From Chryseobacterium gleum (GTDB lineage Bacteria > Bacteroidota > Bacteroidia > Flavobacteriales > Weeksellaceae), in contig NZ_LR134289.1 in assembly GCF_900636535.1 (NCBI RefSeq), positions 1,178,001 through 1,242,000 on the forward strand: DNA of 64,000 nucleotides, written 5' to 3'. Below the pieces are notes generated by a model that was given only the letters and a program-made list of their open reading frames with translations, was not told where the DNA came from and ran no database searches. Positions 52,747 through 63,213 of the stretch are shown here, one piece after another. The translations under genes and the position numbers were made by a program. Numbering within the stretch: the stretch's first letter is position 1; the number at the start of each line of letters is the position of its first letter.

Positions 52747-54774
52747 GTGATGGCCCATGTTCAGTTTAATCTTCTTCAGATCTTCCAGTTCATGAACAGG
52801 ACGCTCTATGTCGTAAGGAATCGGCTTTTTGGAAAAAGTCTGGAAATACAGCAGGCAGGCATCTTTCCACCATACCGCATCCTTAGATTGAATTTTAAGC
52901 TTTGACTGAACATCGGTAAATCTCTGCTTATCAATATAAGGTTCCATTCTATCCCAGGTTTTCTGATAATCCCTTACCTTCTTCACCCCGGAATCATAGG
53001 TATAACACAGCTCATCCCACAAAGATTTTCCGTCTTTCATTGTATAATCCCATGGAACATGATGAAACCAAAGAATAAGATTTTCCGGGCAGGTTGAGAT
53101 ATTTCCATACCTTTCATTCAGTGGTGGAAAATACTGTGAAACAGCATTACTTCCTGTTTTTGTCCTGTTGAAACCTACTCCTTTAGCATCAGCCTGATGG
53201 TAATAGACAGGTGACCAATCCGGTCTTCCGCCTTTATAATCGCCCCACGGTTCAGGCCCGTAATGATGTCCTCCTGCAAAGATATGGTGCAATCCTAAAG
53301 GCATCATATAATCCACAGCGGTTTCTCTGGAAGAAAGCATGATCTCTTTTACCGGATTCAGAAAGTTCTGATCGTATGTGAAGGTCATTTTAATCCATTC
53401 ATCGGCAATCTGTTCTGAGCTCAACTGATGGTTCCATGCTAATCTGCCAAATGCATACCAGTTGGCCTGTGCAAAATGATGCCCGGTCCAGTTGGTATCT
53501 TCCCCGATATTGGCAACGGCTGAAATGGCTGAAATTTTTGAGGGTCTTAAAGTACCGTCTGTTATTTTAGCAATCGTAGAACCCTGGCCGTCAGAATAGG
53601 TGTCGTTATCCAGTGTTTCCTTGAATAATGGAGCCAGAAAAACAAGATGATTTGAAAAGCCCAGATATTCCTGAGTGATCTGAAATTCTACCATTTCGGA
53701 AGTTTTTCTTAAAGCTCCGAAAAGTGGATTAAACGCTTCACGAGGCTGGAAATCAACAGGTCCGTTTTTAATCTGAATAATCACGTTATCCCTGAATTTA
53801 CCGTCCAGAGGAACAAATTCAAGATAAGCCTGTTTGGCTCTGTCGTCTTTGCTCGGACTGTAGACAAAGGCTCTCCACATCACGATCCCGTTGTAAGGTT
53901 TCAAGGCATCGGCCATCATATTGGCTCCGTCTGCATGGGTTCTTCCGTAATCCTGAGGACCGGGCTGTCCTTCGGAATTGGCTTTCACCAAAAACCCGCC
54001 GAAATCGGGAATTAACTTGTAAATTTCAGCTGCTTTATCTTTCCACCACTTCTGTACATCTTTATTCAACGGATCTGAATTTTGTAATCCGCCCAGCACT
54101 TTAGGTGAAGAAAAATTCACGGAAAGATATACCTTGATGCCATAAGGCCTGAAAATATCGGCCAGAACCTTTACTTTTTTAAGATAATCTTCCCTAAGCA
54201 TATTGGGCGATGCATTCACATTATTTAAAACAACGGAATTGATTCCTACAGAGGCATTCGCTCTCGCGTATTCTTCATAACGCGGAGAAATTTTACCGGG
54301 TAAATCTTCCCATTTCCAAAGTGATCGTCCGGCGTATCCTCTTTCAATGCTTCCGTCCAGATTATCCCAATGATTCAGAATCCTTACGTCATATGAAGGT
54401 TTTTCAATCGTATTTAAATGGGACAGATCGGCTTTTGTCTGCTGCAATCGTAAGATATGATAGACTCCATACAACAGTCCTATTTCTTTTCCTGCAGAAA
54501 TAACAATTTTTTCAGGGGTGGAAACAATTTTGTAGCCGTCTTTCAGGTTTTTCTCTTTGTTTTCTGTACGAAGTTCCACCGCCTGCCCCTGCCAGTAGCC
54601 GCTCAGCTCTTTTCTAGCAATGTTCAGCGTGGGACTGTTCCCTTTGGAAATAATTTTATCTGCCGATATTCCGTTTTTTGCAGGAAACCGAAGCCAAAGC
54701 TGACTTCCATCCTCCGCAAAAACCAGTAACGGAAATATCAGAAAAAATAGAATATTGAGTCTCAGATATCGCAT
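52741..54774 (-). CDS. GH67 alpha-glucuronidase
   Basis: A 677-aa enzyme with a signal peptide (about residues 1-20) and the GH67 fold: an N-terminal carbohydrate-binding-like region (about 20-140) then the TIM-barrel block ILNHWDNLDGSIERGYAG and GFLVKANSEGQPGPQDYGR. It removes 4-O-methylglucuronic acid from xylo-oligosaccharides. It is the last gene of the six-gene xylan operon, starting 27 nt after the GH43 stop. Confidence 0.92.
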   Translation of the reverse strand: MRYLRLNILFFLIFPLLVFAEDGSQLWLRFPAKNGISADKIISKGNSPTLNIARKELSGYWQGQAVELRTENKEKNLKDGYKIVSTPEKIVISAGKEIGLLYGVYHILRLQQTKADLSHLNTIEKPSYDVRILNHWDNLDGSIERGYAGRSLWKWEDLPGKISPRYEEYARANASVGINSVVLNNVNASPNMLREDYLKKVKVLADIFRPYGIKVYLSVNFSSPKVLGGLQNSDPLNKDVQKWWKDKAAEIYKLIPDFGGFLVKANSEGQPGPQDYGRTHADGANMMADALKPYNGIVMWRAFVYSPSKDDRAKQAYLEFVPLDGKFRDNVIIQIKNGPVDFQPREAFNPLFGALRKTSEMVEFQITQEYLGFSNHLVFLAPLFKETLDNDTYSDGQGSTIAKITDGTLRPSKISAISAVANIGEDTNWTGHHFAQANWYAFGRLAWNHQLSSEQIADEWIKMTFTYDQNFLNPVKEIMLSSRETAVDYMMPLGLHHIFAGGHHYGPEPWGDYKGGRPDWSPVYYHQADAKGVGFNRTKTGSNAVSQYFPPLNERYGNISTCPENLILWFHHVPWDYTMKDGKSLWDELCYTYDSGVKKVRDYQKTWDRMEPYIDKQRFTDVQSKLKIQSKDAVWWKDACLLYFQTFSKKPIPYDIERPVHELEDLKKIKLNMGHHN

Positions 54775-54801
54775 TGAAAAATTTTAAATTATTAAAGATG
54801 A

Positions 54802-55776
54802 CTATGACTGGTCTTCCAGACCTTTAATCGTCTTGATTTTACCTTCGTGATCGTATTCCAGTTCAATAACTTTCATACTTCTCAGCCATGTTTTACCGCC
54901 ACTCGGAACAGAATCATGGAAAAACAGATACCACTTTCCTTTAAACTCCACGATGCTGTGATGGGTGGTCCATCCTACCACCGGAGTAAGAATTTCCCCC
55001 TGAAAAGTAAACGGTCCATAAGGATTATCCCCGATCGCATAGCAAATCAGGTGAGTGTCACCTGTAGAATATGAAAAATAGTACTTACCATTGTACTGAT
55101 GCATCCATGACGCTTCAAAAAAGCGGTGTTTATCACCATGAAGTAGTGGTTTTCCATTTTCATCAATGATGACAACGTCTTTAGGAGCTTCCGCAAATTG
55201 AAGCATATCATCGCTCAGCAAGGCTACCTTTGAGTGGATTGCGGGTTCATCATTTTCTGGAATTACAGCGGATTCAAGTGCTTTATTGTCTCTATAACGC
55301 TGCAATTGTCCGCCCCAGATTCCTCCGAAATACATATAATATTTTCCTTTATCTTCAAAAATGCAGGGATCGATGCTGTAACTTCCCATCATCGGATGTT
55401 TTTCAGGGATGAAAGGCCCGTAAGGTTTGTCGCTCACGGCAACACCGATTCTGAAGATATCATTCTGATCTTTCAGGGGAAAGTACATATAATATTTGCC
55501 GTCTTTAAAGGCTACATCGCAATCCCAAAGCTGTCTTCCCGCCCATGGAATATCCTTTACCGAAAGTACCACGCCATGATCTTTAATTTCTCCGCTGTCC
55601 ACATCATCCATTGAGAAGACATGGTAATCATTCATATCGAAGTGATCTCCGTTATCGTTTTCTTCAATTCCGCTTTCGCGGTCGTGAGAAGGATAGATAT
55701 AGATTTTATCTTCAAAAACGTGAACGGAAGGGTCTGCCATATAATCTTCCGGGAATAAATATTTTGATTTTTTCAT
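54802..55776 (-). CDS. GH43 beta-xylosidase/arabinofuranosidase
   Basis: A 324-aa protein without a signal peptide. The three GH43 acids are visible: Asp in MADPSVHVF, Asp in YSIDPCIFEDKG and Glu in RFFEASWMHQYNG. It would remove xylose or arabinose from imported oligosaccharides in the cytoplasm. It is spaced 21 nt from GH10 upstream and 27 nt from GH67 downstream. Confidence 0.88.
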   Translation of the reverse strand: MKKSKYLFPEDYMADPSVHVFEDKIYIYPSHDRESGIEENDNGDHFDMNDYHVFSMDDVDSGEIKDHGVVLSVKDIPWAGRQLWDCDVAFKDGKYYMYFPLKDQNDIFRIGVAVSDKPYGPFIPEKHPMMGSYSIDPCIFEDKGKYYMYFGGIWGGQLQRYRDNKALESAVIPENDEPAIHSKVALLSDDMLQFAEAPKDVVIIDENGKPLLHGDKHRFFEASWMHQYNGKYYFSYSTGDTHLICYAIGDNPYGPFTFQGEILTPVVGWTTHHSIVEFKGKWYLFFHDSVPSGGKTWLRSMKVIELEYDHEGKIKTIKGLEDQS

Positions 55777-55797
55777 TAAGTAAAAATTCTATTGATT

Positions 55798-56907
55798 TTA
55801 ATTTTTCTCTGCCAGCTTTATTATTTTTTGTACTACAGGTTTTTCCTGGTCTTTCCTGTCAAACAATAACGGATAATCTGTTCTTCCTTTCACCGGGAAA
55901 TCGTTTTTCCAGGATTGTTTGTCAGTTACTCCCCATAAGGTTACCCTTCTTATTTTATCTTTATGTTGTAAGAACAAACCAAAGAAATCAAGGTAACGTT
56001 TTTCCCATTTTGTTTCTACTTCTTTGGGAAGTCCTTTGGTGTAAGGATTCACTTCTTTCTGATAGGCAACGGTATCTGAAACATTGGCAGAAGTGCCCCA
56101 TGGAGAAGGCAGTGCGCTAATTTCCAGTTCCGTAATATTAACTTTAACTCCCGCATTGGAATAGGCCAGAATTGCTTTTCCATATTCATCGATAGAAGGA
56201 TTATCCATTCCAACATGGGCCTGCATTCCTACTCCATCAATACGGATTCCTCTTGATTTAAGTTTTTCAACCATTGCAATGACTGTTTTTACCTTTTCAG
56301 GATACCATTCATTATAATCGTTGTAATATAATTCTGCATTGGGATCAGCCTCCTGTGCATACTGAAATGCCAAAGGAATAAAATCTTCACCCAGGATTTC
56401 GTAAAATTTACTTTTTCTATAGGTTCCGTCTTCAAGAATGGCTTCGTTCACCACATCCCATCCTTTTACTTTTCCTTTGTAACGGGAAACTACGGTTGTA
56501 ATGTGGCTTTTCATGCGCTGTTTCAACACTTCCGGAGAAACATCTTTTCCATTTTTATCTGTAAAAAACCATTTTGGAAGCTGGGAATGCCAGATTAATG
56601 TATGCCCGATGATGAACATATTGTTTTTCATCCCGAAATCAACAAATTTATCGGCATCATCAAAGAAGAACTTTCCTTCCTGAGGCTGCAAAAACATAGA
56701 TTTCATACAGTTTTCAGCAACAACAGAGCTGAATTGTTTTTTGATAATCGCTGCTGCTTTCTGATCTGTCCCGTCAATCTGAGGAAGACTCATGGCAGTT
56801 CCGATATAGAATTTATCCTGAAATGCTTTTTTTAAAGTACCGCCAGATTTCTGCGCCGACAGCCCGGAAGCGGTAAGAGCTACCAAACCAATTAAAATAC
56901 GTTTCAT
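55798..56907 (-). CDS. GH10 endo-xylanase
   Basis: A 369-aa protein from the ATG at 56907; the frame to 57003 adds 32 non-family residues that overlap the symporter gene. A signal peptide (residues 1-18) is present. The acid/base Glu is in WDVVNEAI and the nucleophile Glu in ITELEISAL. It cuts the xylan backbone outside the cytoplasm. It follows the symporter gene by 10 nt. Confidence 0.93.
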   Translation of the reverse strand: MKRILIGLVALTASGLSAQKSGGTLKKAFQDKFYIGTAMSLPQIDGTDQKAAAIIKKQFSSVVAENCMKSMFLQPQEGKFFFDDADKFVDFGMKNNMFIIGHTLIWHSQLPKWFFTDKNGKDVSPEVLKQRMKSHITTVVSRYKGKVKGWDVVNEAILEDGTYRKSKFYEILGEDFIPLAFQYAQEADPNAELYYNDYNEWYPEKVKTVIAMVEKLKSRGIRIDGVGMQAHVGMDNPSIDEYGKAILAYSNAGVKVNITELEISALPSPWGTSANVSDTVAYQKEVNPYTKGLPKEVETKWEKRYLDFFGLFLQHKDKIRRVTLWGVTDKQSWKNDFPVKGRTDYPLLFDRKDQEKPVVQKIIKLAEKN

Positions 56908-56917
56908 AGTAATTGTT

Positions 56918-58363
56918 TTATTTTCTTCTTTCAGCCAGATCTTTTTCAATCTGAACTTCCATTTTTTTATTGATTTTGTAAAATAAAAGCAGTCCGCAGG
57001 CAATGAAAAACGGAATGGACGGGAATATGCTTACGAGCATTTTCGCTCCTGCTGCCACTGTTTCTGGCTGAATCACCTGTTCGCTCCCGTGTACTGAAAT
57101 GTATCCGTATTTTCCAATGATCAAAGCTACCAGAGAGCTTCCGATGCTGAGTCCTACTTTCAGTCCTACCATCATGGCAGAGAAAATAATAGCCGTAGCC
57201 CTGCGATTGTTCTTCCATTCCGAATAGTCGGCAACATCAGCAATCATTGCCCACAAAAGCGGTGTGCTGATTCCATAAAAGAATCCGTGTAAAATCTGTG
57301 ACAGGAACATAATTCCCACTGCTTTCGGAGGATAAAATATAAAGAACAGGATAAACAATGTAGAAATGAATAATGAAGCGATAAAAGTATCTCTTTTTCC
57401 AAATCTGTCTGCCAACTTTTTAGAAAAAGTAATGCCTACAATCATCATTACAATTCCTCCTGCATTAAACAATCCGAACCCGGCAGATTTCGGGTCTTCT
57501 CCGAAGAAATTCATCCCAGCAGAATTAAAAAATGCTGTAATGGGTGAGATAAAACTTTTGAGTGCATTTTCATCCACATAATTGTTAAAATAGTATACAT
57601 ACGATCCTCCTTTCATAGCCAGCGTGATGAATATAAATGCAGTCACGGTAAGCATAATAATCCAGGGTCTGTTCTGGAATAAATCTTTTAAATCTTCTTT
57701 CAGACTTGACTTCTGCTCCGGCTTGGGAATAATTCTTTCTTTGGTCGTAAAAAAGGTAATCAGTAACATTACGGATCCGATCACCGCCAGCCAAGTCATA
57801 ACAGTCTCAATTCCCTGTGCTTTATCTCCGTGTCCTACATATAAAATGATAGGCAGCATAAATACCTGTACAAAGAATTGTGCAAACATTACTGCTACAA
57901 AACGGTACGAAGAAATACTGTTCCTTTCTCCCATATCTCCCGTGATAACGCCACTCAATGCAGCATAAGGCAGGTTATTGGAAGCATATAATAACAATAA
58001 TAATGAATAGGTAACCGCAGCATAAATCATTTTACCCTGATAGGAAAAGTGAGGCGTACTGAAAGCTAATAGCGCTGCAATACCAAGCGGTACAGCGGTA
58101 AATAAAATCCATGGACGGAATTTCCCCCATCGTGAACTTGTACGGTCTGCCAGCGCTCCGATAAGCGGGTTAAAACCAAATCCGGCAATTAATCCTACCG
58201 TAAGGGTGATAACAGAAGCATCTTCTGCTTTGAGTCCGTAAATATCTGTATAAAAATAGGTCAGGTAGGTGACTAAGGTCTGAAAAACAAGGTTGGCTGC
58301 CAGATCTCCCAGGCTATACCCTACTTTTTCTATTACCGATATTTTTTGTGGCTGATGATCCAT
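56918..58363 (-). CDS. GPH-family glycoside/pentoside symporter
   Basis: A 481-aa 12-helix transporter. The N-terminal KVGYSLGDLAANLVFQ and ALADRTSSRWGKFRPW are signatures of the GPH (glycoside-pentoside-hexuronide:cation) symporters such as XynP. It brings xylo-oligosaccharides or pentosides into the cytoplasm, where GH43 acts. It lies between the esterase (29 nt) and GH10 (10 nt). No SusC/SusD pair is in the window, so outer-membrane passage must use another gene. Confidence 0.9.
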   Translation of the reverse strand: MDHQPQKISVIEKVGYSLGDLAANLVFQTLVTYLTYFYTDIYGLKAEDASVITLTVGLIAGFGFNPLIGALADRTSSRWGKFRPWILFTAVPLGIAALLAFSTPHFSYQGKMIYAAVTYSLLLLLYASNNLPYAALSGVITGDMGERNSISSYRFVAVMFAQFFVQVFMLPIILYVGHGDKAQGIETVMTWLAVIGSVMLLITFFTTKERIIPKPEQKSSLKEDLKDLFQNRPWIIMLTVTAFIFITLAMKGGSYVYYFNNYVDENALKSFISPITAFFNSAGMNFFGEDPKSAGFGLFNAGGIVMMIVGITFSKKLADRFGKRDTFIASLFISTLFILFFIFYPPKAVGIMFLSQILHGFFYGISTPLLWAMIADVADYSEWKNNRRATAIIFSAMMVGLKVGLSIGSSLVALIIGKYGYISVHGSEQVIQPETVAAGAKMLVSIFPSIPFFIACGLLLFYKINKKMEVQIEKDLAERRK

Positions 58364-58392
58364 TGATTTTGATGAGATTTTTCTATGTTAAA

Positions 58393-60297
58393 TTAATTTT
58401 TTTCTGTTGTAAAAGGTGAAGCCGGAAGTCCGCTTTTATTTTTAAGATTGCCGTCCGGGTTGTCTGCCCAATCATAACGTACATTAACAGGATTGGTAAC
58501 TTGATCATTCCAGACAATAACTTTATTACCTTTTGCTTCTGCTTTTGCCCATTGGTAGTGGCCATCTTTCTGCTGTATGGCAAAACCTTTCAGTTCTCCC
58601 TGTACCAGATCGTCTGTTCCGGGTTTAAAGGATAGAATAATGGTTTTTCCTTCTGTTTTCATCGACTGATAAACGGGTCCGTCAGCTATGATTTTTTTGC
58701 CTTCCCCGATTTTCAGGGCCTGTAAAGCCAGCCTGTCACCCACTGTTTTTTTATTAAGTGGATGAATATCATTCCATTCTCCTACATCAATAATTACTGC
58801 AAGGCCAGAGTAAGGAATATGAAGAGAAACCTGTCTCTGCTGTTCTCTCAGCTCCGCCCAGTTGCTTTCAAGCGGCTCATCTTTTTTCTCCATAAAATTA
58901 GCCAGCTGTACAATGAAGAACGGCAGATCATTCTTTTTCCATTTTGAACGCCAGTCTGAGATCATTGTTGACAATAAATCTCCGTATTCTTTTGGCTTTC
59001 CTGTATTGCTTTCACCCTGGTACCAGATAAATCCTCTGATTTTATAATTGATCAGCGGATTAATCATAGCATTGTAAAGCCCTACCGGTTTCCAGCGGAT
59101 AAATGTCTGTCCGGGAGCCATTTTTTCCATTTTTGCTCCTATTTTATATTTCCACTCGCCTTTAAGGTCTGTTTTTTGTCCGTCGATTTCCAGATAATAC
59201 GGTTTATCAGCGATAAACTGTCCTTTTCCGCTACCATTGATGACTCTTACCGTGACGATATTCTTTCCTTCTTTTAAAACGCCTTTGGGAATGTCATACC
59301 AGCGTGGCGGATATTCATAAGTTACATTTCCTACTTTGATTCCGTTGATGTAAGTAATATCGGCATCTTTTATTCTTCCCAGATTCAAAAACGCTGTTTT
59401 CTGATCCACTCCTTTTGGAAGAATAATTTCTTTGCGGAACCATACCGAACCGTCAAACGAGCCTTCCTGATCTTCCCACGATCCCGGAACCATCATGGTT
59501 TTCCATCCGGCATCATTTCCGTTATCTTTTTCCCAATGCTGATTGAACCCAATATCACTCTGATCCAGCTCTGCATACCATGCTTTGCTTAATGATCTTT
59601 CCTGGGATTCTGTAGATTGTATCAAGTCATCATTTTTCCATTTTTCTGCTTCAGCGAGATATTCCGGATATTTTTTCAGTGATTTTTCATCCATCCAGGC
59701 CTGAACCGGGGACCCTCCTAAGCTGGTATGAATAATTCCTACCGGAACTTTATTTTTTTCATTCAGTTCTTTGGCAAAGAAATAGGCAACTCCTGAAAAA
59801 TCAAGAATAGTCTGAGGATTTGTACTTTCCCACTTCCCGCCGTCAAGATCATTTTGCGGAGCTTTAAAATTGTATTTCTGCGGAACGGTGAAGAATCTTA
59901 TATTCTGATTATTCGCCTTTTTAATTTCATTTTCATACAGAGGTGTCAGCCTGCGCATCGGAAGTTCCATATTGGATTGTCCTGAAGCTACCCACACATC
60001 ACCAATAAGAATATCTTTAAGGGTGATCTCATTAATTGTCATGGTATATGGGCCTCCGGCATTAAACTTTGGAAGCATAAGAGCCCAGTTTCCACTTTGG
60101 TCAGCAGTGGCATTATATGTTTTATTGATAAACTTAACAGTAATTTTTTCTCCTGCATCTGCATATCCCCAGATTTTAAGATCCTGATTCCTCTGAAGGA
60201 TCATTCCGTCTGAAACCAAAGCAGGCAGCTTTACTTTTGCATCAAAACCGCAAATGGCTGCAAGAAAAAATAATAAGTATAAGGTTCTGTTTTTCAT
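58393..60297 (-). CDS. SGNH acetylesterase (SASA family) of xylan cluster
   Basis: A 634-aa protein with a signal peptide (residues 1-20). The SGNH motif WVASGQSNMELPM carries the Ser, IWYQGESNTGKP the Gly-Glu block, and DIHPLNKKTVGDRLA the Asp and His. An inserted beta-sandwich with SVWFRKEI resembles the sugar-binding domain of GH2 enzymes. Although named sialate O-acetylesterase in databases, its place suggests acetylxylan as substrate. It is 27 nt after GH127. Confidence 0.88.
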   Translation of the reverse strand: MKNRTLYLLFFLAAICGFDAKVKLPALVSDGMILQRNQDLKIWGYADAGEKITVKFINKTYNATADQSGNWALMLPKFNAGGPYTMTINEITLKDILIGDVWVASGQSNMELPMRRLTPLYENEIKKANNQNIRFFTVPQKYNFKAPQNDLDGGKWESTNPQTILDFSGVAYFFAKELNEKNKVPVGIIHTSLGGSPVQAWMDEKSLKKYPEYLAEAEKWKNDDLIQSTESQERSLSKAWYAELDQSDIGFNQHWEKDNGNDAGWKTMMVPGSWEDQEGSFDGSVWFRKEIILPKGVDQKTAFLNLGRIKDADITYINGIKVGNVTYEYPPRWYDIPKGVLKEGKNIVTVRVINGSGKGQFIADKPYYLEIDGQKTDLKGEWKYKIGAKMEKMAPGQTFIRWKPVGLYNAMINPLINYKIRGFIWYQGESNTGKPKEYGDLLSTMISDWRSKWKKNDLPFFIVQLANFMEKKDEPLESNWAELREQQRQVSLHIPYSGLAVIIDVGEWNDIHPLNKKTVGDRLALQALKIGEGKKIIADGPVYQSMKTEGKTIILSFKPGTDDLVQGELKGFAIQQKDGHYQWAKAEAKGNKVIVWNDQVTNPVNVRYDWADNPDGNLKNKSGLPASPFTTEKN

Positions 60298-60324
60298 GAG
60301 AAAAATCTGTATTTAATTCTGTAT

Positions 60325-62700
60325 TTAATTCTTTTCGTAATTTTCTGTCAGTAAACGGACTTCAATGACTTTAGCAGTCATGAGTTTTTCATCTGCCAGG
60401 AATTTTACGGAAAGGTTTTGTTTATTCTTTTCTGAATCCGGTATTGGAATGACCAGATATTGAGGTAAGGCTCCGGACTTCCCTTCCAGGTTTTGAGCAA
60501 TGACTTTTTTACCGTTGATCTCAATATTCAACGTGCGGTTGGCATTCGCATCAAAATAAAGCAGGTAAAGGTATGAAGCATTTTTTCCTTTATTTTTCAT
60601 CTGGTAACTGAACCAGCCTTTGGCATCACGGAAATGTCGGTCTTCCATATATCCTGTGCCAGAGTCTTTGCTTTCTATAAAATGATCTGATTCCGGCTGC
60701 TGTTCTCCCAACTGGATCTTATCTGTGGTGATCATATCCAGCTTTCTGGTTTCCGTTTCTTCTTTTGCCTTCTGCTTCAATGTATTTTCTATTTCGTTTT
60801 TGTCAGCCTGGGGCCAGTACAGAATATATCTTTCTGCCTGAATACTGTAAAACGGCACAAGATCTAAACCTTTCCCGAATTTTTCCGACGGATAAAGCCC
60901 TGTAACGGCAAAGTTGAGCGGTTTATTGTTCAAAGGCGTAACATGGCTGACTACCTCGAAAGGATTTCCAAGGATAACGGGAATTTCGTTTAAAGGAATC
61001 TGCGGACCATGAGCAATATGGCCGCCTCTGCTATCGTCCGCAAGAAGTCCCTGTTGGTTTTCGGTACCGTATTTTGCGGCAAGCACTACAGGACCGTATT
61101 TAAATGCATAATAATTGGAATGGTCAGGAAGTTGTTCTGCAGAAAGTTGCATCGGCAAGGTCATTTTCACAACATCACCTTTTTTCCATTTTTTAGTCAG
61201 GGTAAAATAGCCATCAGAGCCACGCTGTACTCTTTCCTGTTTTCCGTTGACCAGAATTTTTACTTCCGAAGGCGTCGTCCATTCCGGGCATCTTAATTTT
61301 AAATCAAATTCTGACTTTCCTGCAGCATCAAAAATCAATGTTGTTTCAGGAGCTTCCGGGAAGTTATTGACCTGACGGAGCACTACATTTTGCTGTTTCC
61401 ATGTCAGTGTGGAAGGGATAAACAGGTTCACATATAAATCTTTATCCGACCGGGCATAAATCATTTCCCCATATTTGGCATGGTTTTCTATTCCGGATCC
61501 TACACAGCACCAGAAGCTGGTCTGAGGCTGTGAATATACACGGTAATGTCCGGGACGCATTGGCGTAAAGTAGACAAAACCTCCATGATCATGATTTTCT
61601 GTGGAAAGGATATGATTGTATAATGCTTTTTCGTAATAATCTATATAATAAGATTCGGGTAGTGTTGCATAAAGCTCCTTGGTCAGCTTAAGCATATTAT
61701 AGGTATTGCAGGTTTCGGGGCCTTCAATACTTTTTATCATGCTGCTGAAATCATTGACAGGGTTAAAATGCTCACTGACACTGTTACCTCCAATAACTGA
61801 GGATCTTTTCTCTGTAACGTTATGCCAGAAAAAATCAGCGGCATTACTCCAGGACGTATTGTTTTCAAGATCGGCAATACGCTTGTAGCCGATTACTTTT
61901 GGAATCTGTGTATTGGCATGAAGGCCTGTAAGCTTATCTTCTCCTGTCAAAAGAGGGCTAAGGATAGCCTGATGGGAAAAGCGGTGGGCTAGTTTCAGAT
62001 ATTTCTGATCGTGAGTGATCTCATAAACATCTGCAAAAACTTCGTTGAGTCCTCCATGTTCACTGCGCAACATATCCTGTATCTGTTCATCAGAAAGGTT
62101 TGAAACTTCATTTGCCATCCAATCTGTAAGCTTTATAAGCATTGCTTTTGCTTTTTCATTTTTGGCATACCAATACGCATCGCGCAGCCCTGAGTACAGT
62201 TTGTGAATATTATATAAAGGTACCCAGCGGTCGTTCAAACCGAAGCCTGAAGCACGTATATTTCCCTGTTTTATTTCTTTCCAGATCTTTTTTCCGTTGG
62301 GAATTCCTGAAATATATCCGTCCGGAGAGGCTTTCTGACAGCGTTCCAGCTCACTGATCATATAATTGATTCTCTCTTGTATTGCTTTATCTCCTGTAGA
62401 AGCATACATCAGGGATAATGCGGAAATATAGTGTCCTCCTATATGCCCGTCCAACCCTGTGTTTTCCCAATTGGGGTAATTATTTGCTTTTGGCTTTAAT
62501 CCAGCTTCTTTAAGATAAGGAGCCAATAGTCTGTCCGGTTCCAGGGCCATCAGGTACTTATGATCTGCCTTCATCGCTTTGCTGAAAACACTCTCTGATA
62601 ACCTGACAGTTTCCAAAGGAAAATAATGGATTTTTTCCTTCACCTGAGCCGAGGCAAATGAAGCAAAACACAATAAAAAAGCAGAAAGTTTCGGGGCCAT
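60325..62700 (-). CDS. GH127-family beta-L-arabinofuranosidase
   Basis: A 791-aa enzyme with a signal peptide (about residues 1-18). The zinc site known from Bifidobacterium HypBA1 is preserved: Glu and Cys in PETCNTYN, then the Cys pair in FWCCVGSG, of which the first would be the nucleophile. An N-terminal alpha/alpha barrel and C-terminal beta domain follow the family layout. It is the first gene of the xylan operon and would release L-arabinose. GH146 is a near relative and cannot be excluded. Confidence 0.88.
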   Translation of the reverse strand: MAPKLSAFLLCFASFASAQVKEKIHYFPLETVRLSESVFSKAMKADHKYLMALEPDRLLAPYLKEAGLKPKANNYPNWENTGLDGHIGGHYISALSLMYASTGDKAIQERINYMISELERCQKASPDGYISGIPNGKKIWKEIKQGNIRASGFGLNDRWVPLYNIHKLYSGLRDAYWYAKNEKAKAMLIKLTDWMANEVSNLSDEQIQDMLRSEHGGLNEVFADVYEITHDQKYLKLAHRFSHQAILSPLLTGEDKLTGLHANTQIPKVIGYKRIADLENNTSWSNAADFFWHNVTEKRSSVIGGNSVSEHFNPVNDFSSMIKSIEGPETCNTYNMLKLTKELYATLPESYYIDYYEKALYNHILSTENHDHGGFVYFTPMRPGHYRVYSQPQTSFWCCVGSGIENHAKYGEMIYARSDKDLYVNLFIPSTLTWKQQNVVLRQVNNFPEAPETTLIFDAAGKSEFDLKLRCPEWTTPSEVKILVNGKQERVQRGSDGYFTLTKKWKKGDVVKMTLPMQLSAEQLPDHSNYYAFKYGPVVLAAKYGTENQQGLLADDSRGGHIAHGPQIPLNEIPVILGNPFEVVSHVTPLNNKPLNFAVTGLYPSEKFGKGLDLVPFYSIQAERYILYWPQADKNEIENTLKQKAKEETETRKLDMITTDKIQLGEQQPESDHFIESKDSGTGYMEDRHFRDAKGWFSYQMKNKGKNASYLYLLYFDANANRTLNIEINGKKVIAQNLEGKSGALPQYLVIPIPDSEKNKQNLSVKFLADEKLMTAKVIEVRLLTENYEKN

Positions 62701-62828
62701 TATAAATGTTAATTCAACATTTCTAAAATAATGGAAAGATTCAATATACGAAACATTTTCTGCGCCTATTTGACTTATTTTTTCATTTAAAACTTTCTAT
62801 AAATCCCTAAAAACAACAAAAAACGTCC

Positions 62829-62960
62829 TACCTTATCATAAAAAATAAGATAATTAATTTGCAGAAAAACAAAACCTTAAAATCATATGATTCCCTATGA
62901 AAATGAATTCAGGATCTGTTTTGGCAAAAATTTCAACCATACAGCAAATACCTTATCGTA
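62829..62960. promoter_or_regulatory. Paired TACCTTATCRTA words and an inverted repeat
   Basis: TACCTTATCATA at 62829-62840 and TACCTTATCGTA at 62949-62960 differ at one base and are 120 bp apart. The first overlaps an inverted repeat, TTATC-N11-GATAA (62833-62853). They lie in the 513-nt gap between the xylan operon and the divergent Nudix-type regulator, and could be its binding sites. I see no gene here that I can support. Confidence 0.4.
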
Positions 62961-63189
62961 TTTTTAACGTTAAGTCCCTTTTCTTGATTATTATCAATCT
63001 TATTTTTAATTTTAACACAATTTTAACATTGAATTCATCTATGATTAACCTGATTTCAGTGATATTTTTCAGTTTTGATGACAGTTTTACCTCCCAAAAT
63101 ATCCTTAAGGAATAGTTTTAATGAAATAAATCATTCAGATTAAAAAGTGTATGAATCACATTTATATAATATCGTATTTATAAAAGCTT

Positions 63190-63197
63190 TACCTTTG
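63190..63197 (+). promoter_or_regulatory. -7 box of the Nudix regulator gene
   Basis: TACCTTTG matches TAnnTTTG exactly and lies 16 nt before the ATG at 63214. The predicted leader is only about 10 nt. Confidence 0.5.
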
Positions 63198-63213
63198 CAG
63201 TAAAATATAAAAG

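Noticed and set aside
58393..60297. True sialate O-acetylesterase for sialic acid use
   Set aside because: No sialidase, NanA or other sialic acid gene is nearby; acetylxylan is a better fit in this operon.
62897..63115. 72-aa reading frame in the xylan control region
   Set aside because: Low-complexity AT-rich composition and no family features; it would cover the proposed regulatory words.
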